A DNA stretch of 64,000 nucleotides from Stereocaulon alpinum (Eukaryota; Ascomycota; Lecanoromycetes; Lecanorales; Stereocaulaceae): NCBI GenBank assembly GCA_018257865.1, contig JAEUBA010000021.1, positions 248,001 through 312,000 on the forward strand. The letters run 5' to 3'. The notes below the pieces were generated by a model, which did not search any database, was not told where the DNA came from, and was given only the letters and a program-made list of their open reading frames with translations. Positions 21,253 to 30,562 of the stretch are shown piece after piece. Every line of letters starts with the position of its first letter. The stretch's first letter is position 1. The position numbers were made by a program, and so were the translations under genes.

Positions 21253-22761
21253 TCAGGTCTCGTCCTCTCCCGCTATAGTCACTCCGTCCCTGACATATCT
21301 TTCAAGATAGTCCACAGTCAGCGCGAAGTTGCTAGTCCCTCCTTCAATTATGAAAGACGTAAGTGGAACATCAGTTGCTATTCGAGAGATGGGTTTACGC
21401 CTTCCCATTTGAAATCTGCCAACGAAGGATTTGTTGTCATGTAGCATGATCAGGCCGAGGCGGATCCGCAAGTTTGTAATGTCGTCCGAACTTGGGTGCG
21501 TGACGACCCATGACGCCTGACATATGCTCCTGCCGAGTCTGGGGATGTAGCGGATAACACTTTGAACAGGCCATCCACGAGTCTCATTCCTGTCTCCACT
21601 CTGCTCGGTCCTTTCTTTTGTGGAGTCGTCAACAATGGAAGGCAATGCCACGCCAGATTTTGGGCTGATTTCGACGATCTTTAGTGAAGAGCCTGGAACC
21701 CAAAGCTGATAGTCTTGTTGGTGATAAGGCAAACGGTGTCTCCAGGCCGTTTTAGCTAAAGCAAACTCCGCGCATACCGCCACTTCGATAGCGGCTGTTG
21801 CTCTGGTTGAGAAGTCTAGTACGAATCCGAGAAAATAGGCGGGGCGGTCTCTGAAAATACCGGGTATGGCTGTATCAAAGACAAGTTCGATGCCTGGATC
21901 CTCATAGTCCAAGACAAGCCCTTTGTTGTCATATTTTGGCCGGAGGAGCGTATCTCGCTCAGGCCCTATGATGGTAACGTGTGTCTCTGCAGGCGCCTTG
22001 GGGTCGGAAGAAGACGTTGATAGTAAGTTCGTCTCAGCAGGTAGCAAATCTACGTCATAATCGCTATCAACGTCAACGTCAATAGGTAGGTCCTCTTCTA
22101 GCAGTGATTTGACGTGTTTGATAATTCTCTCCTTGTTCGCCGTTATGTGGGCCATTGAAACACCTTCTTCCAACAATTCCCTCTTCAAGATGGCCCATAC
22201 ATCGTCCTCTCGAGTCTCGATCTCTGAAAGAATCGAAACAGTAGATGCTGCGTCAGTAGAAGTTCCTCGACCATGAATTGACTCATCCTCGACCATCCGG
22301 GCATAGATCTTGTCGAGCTTCATTTCGATACGGGCTATAGCTGACCCTTCCAAGCTGAGCAGGAACATGCTGATCATGGAGGTATAGAACGTCATTTTGC
22401 CGCGAAGTAAATCAAGGTCACTGGATCCGACTTGATACGCATCCCAGATACGTAAAATCCTGCCATGACCATCATCCTTTAATCTGCTGTGCTTGTTGAC
22501 TAAGGCTTGCATCTCTTTGATAGCCTTGGTACAATTTCTGATGATCTCATCAAGCTCATTCTTCCTATTGAACCCTTTCCGATTCAAAAGCGAGTCGGGA
22601 TCCCTGGCATCTTTAGAAAGGCTTTGTATGGCATATCTCATTGACTTTGTCTCGCTACATAATTCTTTGTATTCGGCAGGTCCATCTTTACACGCATCGT
22701 AGACGCCTTTAGCGATCTCAAGAACTGCAAGGAAATCGCCGACACTGAAACCGAAAGCCAT
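21253..22761 (-). CDS. Protein with fungal STAND-type N-terminal domain
   Basis: Single-exon frame of 502 residues. Residues 1-150 match the helical N-terminal domain that precedes NACHT/NB-ARC or kinase modules in fungal STAND (NLR-like) proteins: MAFGFSVGDFLAVLEIAKGV, then CKDGPAEYKELCSETKSMRY and RNCTKAIKEMQALVNKHSRL. In the family this domain is thought to serve as signalling or cell-death module in non-self recognition. Residues 150-235 are mostly helical and acidic. Residues about 255-500 form a second region that I cannot name (landmarks LVLDYEDPGIELVFDT, AYFLGFVLDFSTRATAAIEV, LWVPGSSLKIVEISPKSGVA, LRIRLGLIMLHDNKSFVGRF). There is no P-loop, WD40, ankyrin or TPR array, so the classical STAND core is absent and not merely cut off by the window. 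Start at the conserved MAFGFSVGDF. Confidence 0.75.
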   Translation of the reverse strand: MAFGFSVGDFLAVLEIAKGVYDACKDGPAEYKELCSETKSMRYAIQSLSKDARDPDSLLNRKGFNRKNELDEIIRNCTKAIKEMQALVNKHSRLKDDGHGRILRIWDAYQVGSSDLDLLRGKMTFYTSMISMFLLSLEGSAIARIEMKLDKIYARMVEDESIHGRGTSTDAASTVSILSEIETREDDVWAILKRELLEEGVSMAHITANKERIIKHVKSLLEEDLPIDVDVDSDYDVDLLPAETNLLSTSSSDPKAPAETHVTIIGPERDTLLRPKYDNKGLVLDYEDPGIELVFDTAIPGIFRDRPAYFLGFVLDFSTRATAAIEVAVCAEFALAKTAWRHRLPYHQQDYQLWVPGSSLKIVEISPKSGVALPSIVDDSTKERTEQSGDRNETRGWPVQSVIRYIPRLGRSICQASWVVTHPSSDDITNLRIRLGLIMLHDNKSFVGRFQMGRRKPISRIATDVPLTSFIIEGGTSNFALTVDYLERYVRDGVTIAGEDET

Positions 22762-23033
22762 TGGATTCTATGTTCTATATGAGTGAGTGAAGTGCGTGTG
22801 GCACCGATAGTGTAAATGGAAACCCAATCGTGAGGCTGAAGGATGGTGAGAAGTCGCAGGACCAAGTGCGGGGCTGAAGTCCGCTAGTCAAGCACCTATA
22901 GCTACTTAGTAATCAGAGCGATGAATAGCAACCCAAGAAAAAGCATTCGAGCCTGATTGAGCTGCAACAGCCAATACGGTCCTCGTTACGGTAAGCATTT
23001 GGGGCATTTGTTCTTCAATACTGTTCATGGCCG

Positions 23034-24696
23034 TTATAGTCCTGATGGATGCTTAGCTCGTTCCACATTGATATTCCACCAATCAGCCCAGTCCACCACC
23101 TTTCTCTGCTTCCGAGCCTCTTCTGCAGCGAAAACCATAGCATGACTCTTGATCACTTCTTCCAGAGTACAGCCGATGTGGGCTTTCTGAGCTTGGTCCA
23201 CAGTCATCTTCTTCGTCTTCACTGCTGCGATTGCTTTTACAAATTGCTCTGCAAGACCCGCATCACCGCCGCCATGACCACCGCCAGGCTGGTGAGGATA
23301 GTGAGTCTGAGTCTGCTTTGTCGCAAAGTTGTACACATGAATGATCTTGCTGTCATATCCGATTTCGCCTTTAGTTCCATACACTCTACCCCTTCGTTCA
23401 CATTGCTTCTCCGTGGGCGCTACCATATGAAAGGTAGCAATCTTCGCACCCCGGCCTTTTATAAGACTTTCCATGCTCTCATCTCTTTTCCGCGTAAGTG
23501 GATCATCTTCCCATGCTATTGTTACTACCTGATCATCGCAGACATCGTTGTCGGATTCGTAGACACATCGACCAAACCAAGGGCGTCTGTCAATCTCTGT
23601 CTGGGACATACTACTGTCGTAATCTTCGGCGAGACGTTCCATTAGTCTTTGCCTAGGGACACCCTTGCCACGGTCGTTCATCATGTCTTCAATCTCAGAA
23701 TCAACGATGTTAATTGGCCATCCTCCGTTCTCTTTGGCAAGGTGACCCTCTTCATAGATCTTCTTCGCGCTGTAGAGACACTCACTCTCGGCGGGGCAGG
23801 ATAAGCAATTGGTGGCATTTCCTGCTAGGGCTGGCTTTCTTGACTTCTTAAAGTAGAGTAGCGAACCTGTAGAAGTGACATGTGAAGGTGAATGCGGTGG
23901 TCTATTGGAAGAGATCGTTGATGAGCAAAGGAGCCATAACAAGAGGTCGACATCATGACAAGACTTGGTTAGTAGTGAGGGGGCAGTCGTGGACTCCTTG
24001 CGCCAGTTGCCGCTTTCATCTTGTTAGCTGTGTGATGTGCTTGGCTTCTGTCGATTCTTACCGAACGTAAGAGTGAGAGAAGTGCCACCAGCCCACGGGC
24101 TCGGTATGTTCAACAGATACAATATCCCCAATCACATCATCTTCCAGTAGAAGCTTCCGAAGTAACATATTGTGAGGACTGTAGCGCAGCACATGACCAA
24201 TGGAGAATATTGCTTGAGTGTCAAGATGTCTTGGAGGTTGCAGAGACCGGTATATGTTCAAGCAGTCACTCAAAGTAGTTGCCAGTGGCTTCTCGCTCAT
24301 GATGTGCAGACCTAACGGTGCAAGTGCAGTGATAATCGCAGCATGCATCTCGTCCAAGGTACAGACAAAGACCCCATCCACGCCTTCAGGTACATGTTCG
24401 CCTACATCCTTCCTCTTCCTTCGCCCCTCTTCGTATTCTACGAACTGCTGCCAAGTCTCGAAAAGCTCAACAGGTTCATGGGGACGAACATATTTGTGCT
24501 GGAAAGCTCTCCTTTTGGACCCAATTGGCTCTGCTACGGCACCGATACGAGTTCGAAGATTATTTGAGGATTGCCCTAATGCATTGGCGTATGCGTTGCC
24601 TCGAGAGCCAGCGCCAATAATGAGGAAACTTAGTTGCGTGTCGGATTTCTCAGCGTGGCCATTTGTAAGCACCGCTTTGCTTGCAAGGTTTGCCAT
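23034..24696 (-). CDS. Gfo/Idh/MocA-family oxidoreductase
   Basis: NAD(P)-dependent dehydrogenase of 537 residues, probably acting on a sugar, inositol or related polyol derivative. Exons 24696-24062 and 24012-23034 join to give SHSYVRGNWRKESTTAPS, a conserved stretch of this fungal subfamily. The Rossmann fold starts LSFLIIGAGSRGNAYANALG; the catalytic-type Lys lies in HIMSEKPLATT; SCHDVDLLLWLL follows. A Cys cluster (CLSCPAESEC, then YSAKKIY) is typical of the subfamily. The C-terminal half has GGGHGGGDAGLAEQFVKAI. The ATG at 24696 is chosen; the frame runs on upstream only to a GTG. The intron acceptor is an unusual AAAG; the nearby CAG would introduce a stop at once. Divergent from the alcohol dehydrogenase next door. 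Confidence 0.9.
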
Positions 24697-25201
24697 GCGT
24701 TCTGTAGAATAGTACGGGTAGCCAAAATCCACTTACAATCCCTTGAGACTATTGCGCCTTGTTCGCAGTAGCACGCTGTGAAAGGTTATGGGTAGTTTTG
24801 GCAGATATCTCCGTGCCAAGACAGCAGACCTCGGCGTATTCCTCATTCTGGCTCAGTATATTGCATCCTCAGGGCTCCGCGCGAGGCCTCGGAGCGAGGC
24901 TCGACTTTCTTAACCCCCCGGTAACGGCCGTAACCTGTCCAGAGGTCTAAACTCCGTCCACCATACGTCACTTCTACCAACTTGTGTATGGCCGTGGAAT
25001 TTTTCTACCACAACACTGGCCCGCTTACGTGACAATGGCGCTACCTCAAGCCGCTGCCTACTACCGGGAGCCATCGGAAGCCTTCTACGTGAACCGACCA
25101 AGCCTGATATATAAGTCTCGACTTGATAGATAATGAACTCTTTATCCGATTACATTCCACCAACTGACCCCTAGCCACAAATTCTCAACTTATCCAAGAC
25201 A
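24697..25201. promoter_or_regulatory. Shared divergent promoter of two oxidoreductases
   Basis: A 505 bp interval between head-to-head dehydrogenase genes. A TATATAAG box lies at 25108-25115, 87 bp before the start codon of the alcohol dehydrogenase gene. Shared upstream control is possible but not shown by the sequence. Confidence 0.5.
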
Positions 25202-26242
25202 ATGGGTTCCTCTGCTCAAGAAATCGACTTTACAATCTACCGCGGCTCAAAAGACGGTACAATTATCCAGTCTACGACCCACCAAGGCCCCCTCCACGGC
25301 GACCAAGTCCTCGTCAAGATCACCCACAGCGGCCTCTGCGGCACAGACGAACATTATCGCTCAGCTGATCAAGTACTCGGGCACGAGGGTGCAGGTGTTG
25401 TGCAGGAAATCGGGCCAGATGTCGAAACACTGAAAAAGGGCGACAATGTCGGCTTCGGCTACCTCCACACCAGCTGTGGCCATTGCGCACAATGTCTCAC
25501 TGGCAAGGAAACCTTCTGTCCCCAACGCGTCATGTACGGAACAGGTGACTTCGACACCGGATCCCTCGCAAGCCACGCCGTTTGGCGGGCGTCGTATCTC
25601 TTCAAAATACCCGAAAACATCCCCAACGAATATGCTGCACCATTGCAATGTGGCGGCGCCACCGTGTTCAATGCATTGGAGATGTACAATACACGTCCTA
25701 CGGACCGTGTGGGTATTATTGGTGTGGGCGGGCTGGGACATCTGGCTATCCAGTTCGCGGCCAAGATGGGCTGTGAAGTCGTCGTATTTAGTGGTACAGA
25801 CAGCAAGAAAGAGGTGGCAATGAAGTTAGGTGCGCAAGAGTTTTATGCCATGACGGATGTCAAGGATCTCAGCAATATCTGCAAGCCAGTCGACCGACTG
25901 CTTGTCACTACCAGCCACCAGCCTGATTGGACGCTCTATATACCTGTCCTTGCGCCTGAGGCCACCATCTTTCCACTGAGTGTTTCAGACGGTGATCTTG
26001 TGATACCGTACATGCCATTGCTGGGAAATGGTATTCGAATTCAAGGCACTATTGTTGCGCCACGGAAGATGCATGAGCAGATGCTGAGATTTGCTTCAGT
26101 GCATGATATTAAGCCTATTATTGAGAAGTTCCCGCTGAACAAGAAGGGTATTGAGGAGGCATTTGAGCACTTGGATAAGGGAGAGATGAGGTATAGAGGT
26201 GTTTTGGTTGCGCAGGATTACGTGGGAGGTGTTCCAGGGTAA
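25202..26242 (+). CDS. Zinc-dependent alcohol dehydrogenase (MDR, CAD-like)
   Basis: Medium-chain zinc alcohol/aldehyde reductase of 346 residues without introns, probably cytosolic and NADP-linked. Catalytic zinc ligands are visible as Cys in HSGLCGTDEH and His-Glu in LGHEGAGVV. The structural-zinc lobe is CGHCAQCLTGKETFC (four Cys). The coenzyme motif is VGIIGVGGLGHLAIQFA. Full family length suggests an intact enzyme. Substrate cannot be deduced; relatives reduce aromatic or aliphatic aldehydes. A good TATA box lies upstream at 25108. The Gfo/Idh-type oxidoreductase sits divergently across a 505 bp interval, which makes co-regulation plausible. Confidence 0.93.
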   Translation: MGSSAQEIDFTIYRGSKDGTIIQSTTHQGPLHGDQVLVKITHSGLCGTDEHYRSADQVLGHEGAGVVQEIGPDVETLKKGDNVGFGYLHTSCGHCAQCLTGKETFCPQRVMYGTGDFDTGSLASHAVWRASYLFKIPENIPNEYAAPLQCGGATVFNALEMYNTRPTDRVGIIGVGGLGHLAIQFAAKMGCEVVVFSGTDSKKEVAMKLGAQEFYAMTDVKDLSNICKPVDRLLVTTSHQPDWTLYIPVLAPEATIFPLSVSDGDLVIPYMPLLGNGIRIQGTIVAPRKMHEQMLRFASVHDIKPIIEKFPLNKKGIEEAFEHLDKGEMRYRGVLVAQDYVGGVPG

Positions 26243-27064
26243 CAAACTTGGACTTAATTCAGGCATACGATGTGTAATATTCAGTGTCTATAGCCTTAGG
26301 AATTCTTGTTATCTATTGATAACTTCTGCCACTTCTGAAACCTCGTTACTTTCACTACAATTCATACATAACGGGAAGGGGACCTTACTACTTCCTACAT
26401 ACTTGAGAACGTTTTCAGAACTCGCTAGCTGTGACACGGTGGTATAGCTCTTAGGCCTCAGAACTCCCTGCATCCAAAATTCCGAGCAAGCAACCGTCCT
26501 CGGGGATCACATAACCAACCTGCTGGAAAGCGACAAGCGGGCATAGGTTACCAGGCGTATGTGGACCATGTCAAAAGTTAGATCGCTAGTAGAGGTTGGT
26601 CTAACACTCTGGCCTCGTCCTACTTCATTACACTGTACATAGACTCCTGCCATCGCGCCTCAGCTAGTCAACCCTGAGACGATGTCCATGATTCGAGCGC
26701 CAGCAAACGCGTTCCAAAGATGTCCCCGTCTTCACATTCAGTAGCTAAATATTCAGCACATGATTAGGCAGCACCATTACGGTGGTGGTTGTAGGAATAC
26801 AAGGTACAGATTGTTTGAACGTAAAGGCCTGGGCCTAGCGAATTGGACCAGTAGGTTACAAAGCGTGAAAGGCTAGATGACAATTCTGATGGTGCGAAAA
26901 GTGACTATAGCTCAGAGGTTGACAGGTCCTGTAAACTGCGGTCGTGAGAATTCTGATTAAAGCATAAGCAATTAGGGCACCGAGGGCACAAACGGGAGTG
27001 GCTGCCTAAACGCGTGCGGAAATTCTGCCTATCCCCATCGACGCGTCCCTTGCGGCACGAGAGC
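26243..27064. other. Spacer upstream of REX2
   Basis: No gene seen in 822 bp. It holds the 3' region of the alcohol dehydrogenase gene and the promoter of REX2. Confidence 0.6.
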
Positions 27065-27767
27065 ATGATATCGTCCCTTCTCAAGTCCATACTTGTACCA
27101 GTAGTATATCCGCGCATTGCAAGCCGAGACCTTCGACGGAGCATGACCAGAATGCGGTCCAACGACCCTCTCGTATGGATAGATTGTGAGGTAAGTCTTG
27201 ATGTCTCGAAGAATCTCATGCATGACGCTAAATCAAATGTAGATGACGGGTTTAGATCCAGAGAACGAGACAATCATGTCCATCTCATGCTTTGTTACAG
27301 ATGCCCAGCTCAAGCTACTGGATGAGAAGGGTTGGGACTCCATCATACATCACGACAAGACTATCTTAGATCGAATGGGCGAATGGTGTACCGAAACGCA
27401 TGGCGCCTCCGGTCTGACAGCAGCCTGCATAAAGTCTACCACGACTCCTGAAGCTGCAGCCAATGGTCTCCTCGGATACATCAAGAAATACTCGCCTGGG
27501 CCTCGTAAAGGTTTGCTGGCAGGCAATAGCGTCCACTGTGACAAAGCGTTTCTATGCAAACCTCCCTACAACAAGGTCATGGACTACCTCAGCTATCGGA
27601 TACTGGACGTTAGCTCTCTTAAGGAAGCGGCGAGGCGGTGGTCTTCTGATGAAGTCTTGCTTAATGTACCGCCCAAGAAGCTGCTTCATCAAGCCAGAGA
27701 GGACATACTGGAGAGCATCGAGGAGGCAAGGTATTACCGGAACAAGTGCTTTGCAGAAAAGTCATAG
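27065..27767 (+). CDS. REX2: Oligoribonuclease, Rex2 type
   Basis: DEDDh 3'-5' exonuclease of 216 residues that degrades very short RNAs, mitochondrial by family. Exons 27065-27190 and 27243-27767 join at DCE/MTGLDPENE, restoring the first catalytic motif WIDCEMTGLD (Asp and Glu). Other motifs are AGNSVHCDKAFL (Asp), YRILDVSSLKE (Asp) and the HQAREDILESI helix carrying His and Asp. The 25 residues after the ATG at 27065 are basic and amphipathic (MISSLLKSILVPVVYPRIAS), which fits a mitochondrial presequence; upstream only a GTG extends the frame. The intron is canonical (GTAAGT..TAG). PGM2 follows on the same strand after 288 bp. Confidence 0.95.
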
Positions 27768-28055
27768 GAATTGGCGTCCATCCATTCACTGATAGGTTCG
27801 ACGTACGGAGTATAATTTCTCGCTTCGAAACCAGCTTTTTGGCTGCAAGGATAGCCGTTGGGTACCTTAGGCGTTCAAACCCCTGTGGGAAAGCGCCCCC
27901 CACGTTGACGAGTGCCGATCTTGGTTGGACCCCACCAAAATTTGGATTTTGCTGCGCCTACGTACTTTTCTCGTCAACAACCTCAAACCTACCTACCTTA
28001 ACCATTGAACTACTCGATTACCCTTTCACTCACCCTACGATCCAAGACCACCAAT

Positions 28056-29882
28056 ATGAGCGTTCAGGAAGTCTCGCTGAAGCCTTTCACGGATCAGAAG
28101 CCTGGCACGTAGGTGTTCCTGTCGAATAGCTGCAGCCTTCCGCGCCCGCTTTGCTAGGGAGCTTGCACAACTCAATTGGCCTCTTGACTGACAGCAAGAC
28201 AGGTCAGGACTTCGTAAGAAAGTCACCGTCTTCCAACAACCTCATTACAGCGAGTCTTTTGTCACAAGCATTCTCCTCTCCATTCCCGAAGGCGCAGAAG
28301 GGAGCTTCCTAGTCATTGGAGGAGATGGACGTTTCTACAACCCGGAGGTGGTGCAATTAATTGCCAAGATCGGTGCTGCATATGGAGTCAAGAAGCTGTT
28401 GATCGGGCAGAACGGCATACTAAGTACGCCTGCTGCCAGTCACGTCATCAGGAAGCGAAAGGCTACTGGTGGTATTCTGCTCACAGCTAGCCACAACCCT
28501 GGCGGTAGGCTTACACGTGCTCTATGGCTTCATCGTGAAATCGACTGGCTAACGTTTACGCTCTAGGACCCACCAACGACTTCGGCATCAAATACAATCT
28601 CACAAATGGCGCCCCAGCCCCCGAGTCAGTCACGAATAAAATTTTCACAACATCGAAATCCCTTACATCCTACAAGATCGCCGACATACCTGACGTTGAC
28701 ATGTCAAAGATTGGAACAAAGACGTATGGACCTCTTGAGGTGGAAGTTATTGACTCCGTGGCCGATTACGTTGAGATGCTCAAAGAAATCTTCGATTTCC
28801 CCCTCATCAAGTCGTTCTTGGAGAGCCACAAGGATTTCAAGGTCCTTTTCGACGCCTTGAATGGCGTTACTGGTCCCTACGGTGTGGCAATCTTCGAGAA
28901 AGAGCTCGGCCTCCCGAGCAGCAGCACACAAAATTGCGTACCATCCCCTGACTTTGGCGGAGGTCACCCAGATCCTAACTTGGTCTACGCCCATTCCCTT
29001 GTCGAGGCCGTCGACAAGAACAAAATTCAGTTCGGAGCCGCCAGTGATGGTGACGGGGACAGAAACATGATCTACGGTGCCAACGCCTTCGTATCACCAG
29101 GAGACAGCTTGGCCATCATTGCCCACTACGCCAAGCTCATCCCATACTTCCAGAAACAAGGTGTTTATGGCCTTGCCCGAAGCATGCCTACGTCTGGCGC
29201 CATCGACCTGGTGGCCAAGAAGCAAGGCCTGCATAATTACGAGGTGCCGACTGGCTGGAAATTCTTTTGCAACCTGTTCGACACCAAGAAAATGTCAATA
29301 TGCGGCGAAGAGAGCTTTGGTACTGGCAGCAATCACATCCGCGAGAAAGACGGCTTGTGGGCTGTCGTGGCTTGGTTGAACATCATCGCTGGTGTCGCTA
29401 AGGAGAAGCCAGGAGAGACGCCCAGTATTTCTTCTATTCAGCACGAGTTCTGGAACATTTATGGCCGCACATTCTTTACGCGGTATGACTACGAAGGCGT
29501 AGACAGTGACGGTGCAAATAAAGTCGTTGCCGCCTTGACTGAATCGATCACCACCGAAAAGTCCGTATTTGTAGGTTCGTTTATCCGAGGACGAAAGGTG
29601 CTCGAGGCCGACGACTTCTCGTACACGGACCTCGATGGCAGCGTCAGCAAGAACCAAGGAATCTTTGTCAAGTTCGATGATGGAAGCAGGATCGTGGTCA
29701 GGCTTTCGGGGACAGGAAGCAGTGGTGCTACTATCCGCTTGTACGTGGAGAGACACGAAGAGGACAAGTCGAAATTCAGCATGGATGCTCAGGATTACTT
29801 GAAGGATAATATTAAGCTTGCTACGGAGCTCTTAAGACTCAATGAGTTTGTGGGGAGAGATACGCCTGATGTTAAGACGTAG
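28056..29882 (+). CDS. PGM2: Phosphoglucomutase
   Basis: Cytosolic alpha-D-phosphohexomutase interconverting glucose 1-phosphate and glucose 6-phosphate, linking glycolysis with UDP-glucose, glycogen and trehalose synthesis. Exons 28056-28108, 28203-28504 and 28567-29882 give 556 residues, the normal family length. The active-site phosphoserine loop TASHNPGG is split by intron 2 after HNPG. The metal loop is ASDGDGDRNM, the sugar-binding loop GEESFGTGSNH, and the phosphate-binding loop RLSGTGSSGATIR. Start is the ATG of MSVQEVSLKPFTDQKPGTSG, matching family N-termini. All splice sites are GT..AG. Intact and very secure. Confidence 0.97.
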
Positions 29883-30562
29883 GTGAATACCGACCGGAGC
29901 GGGAAGCGGGAAGCGGAAAAGTACTCTTAGATTTTAGACGTGCATGGTAAGTAATTACTTTGAGTACGTGGCGGTCACGTGAGGAGAGAATATCAACAAG
30001 TCGGTTTTGGCAGCCTGTGATTCGAGCATCACTTATTTTATTTTCCGTAGGTAAAGGTGATCGGTACATGTGATGTGATATGATGTGACGTGATGTTTGA
30101 GCAATGCTATATACAAGAGTTTGAACCCATCTCCACTCCTCATCGGACACAAGCAGATATCTTCCTTTATACAAATTGCTTTTGGATGCTACAATCCTCA
30201 CTCTCACTCTTGCCGTGTCCGTGTCCGTGTCCGTGTCCGTGGCCGAGATTGGCTATCATATGGTAGTATTACACCTGTGCTCTCTCTAGTGCTCTGGATC
30301 CCCACTGGCCGCCATTCTTCCCGCTCCCCAGCTATCTGTGGCGTGCGTCAGGTCACGAGTGGACGTGAGGTACAATCCGTCCAGTTGCAAAGCGGGCTCT
30401 TGACGGAAGTGATTGTAGAAGACGATCAGAACTTAGGATTGAACTCGAAATGGTGACACTGAAGATATTTTCTCGCCGCTTTGGCTATTTTCGCTGGGAC
30501 AGAGAACCTGAAAGGTGGTTAGGGGGCTTCGTAACGATGATGGCGAGGAAGTCTTGATGACA
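29883..30562. other. Convergent 3' spacer
   Basis: No gene in 680 bp between converging PGM2 and the ubiquitin hydrolase. Positions 30061-30095 show short TGATGTGA-type repetition. Confidence 0.6.
30214..30241. repeat. (GTGTCC)n hexanucleotide repeat
   Basis: Four to five exact copies of GTGTCC in the spacer after PGM2. Confidence 0.9.
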
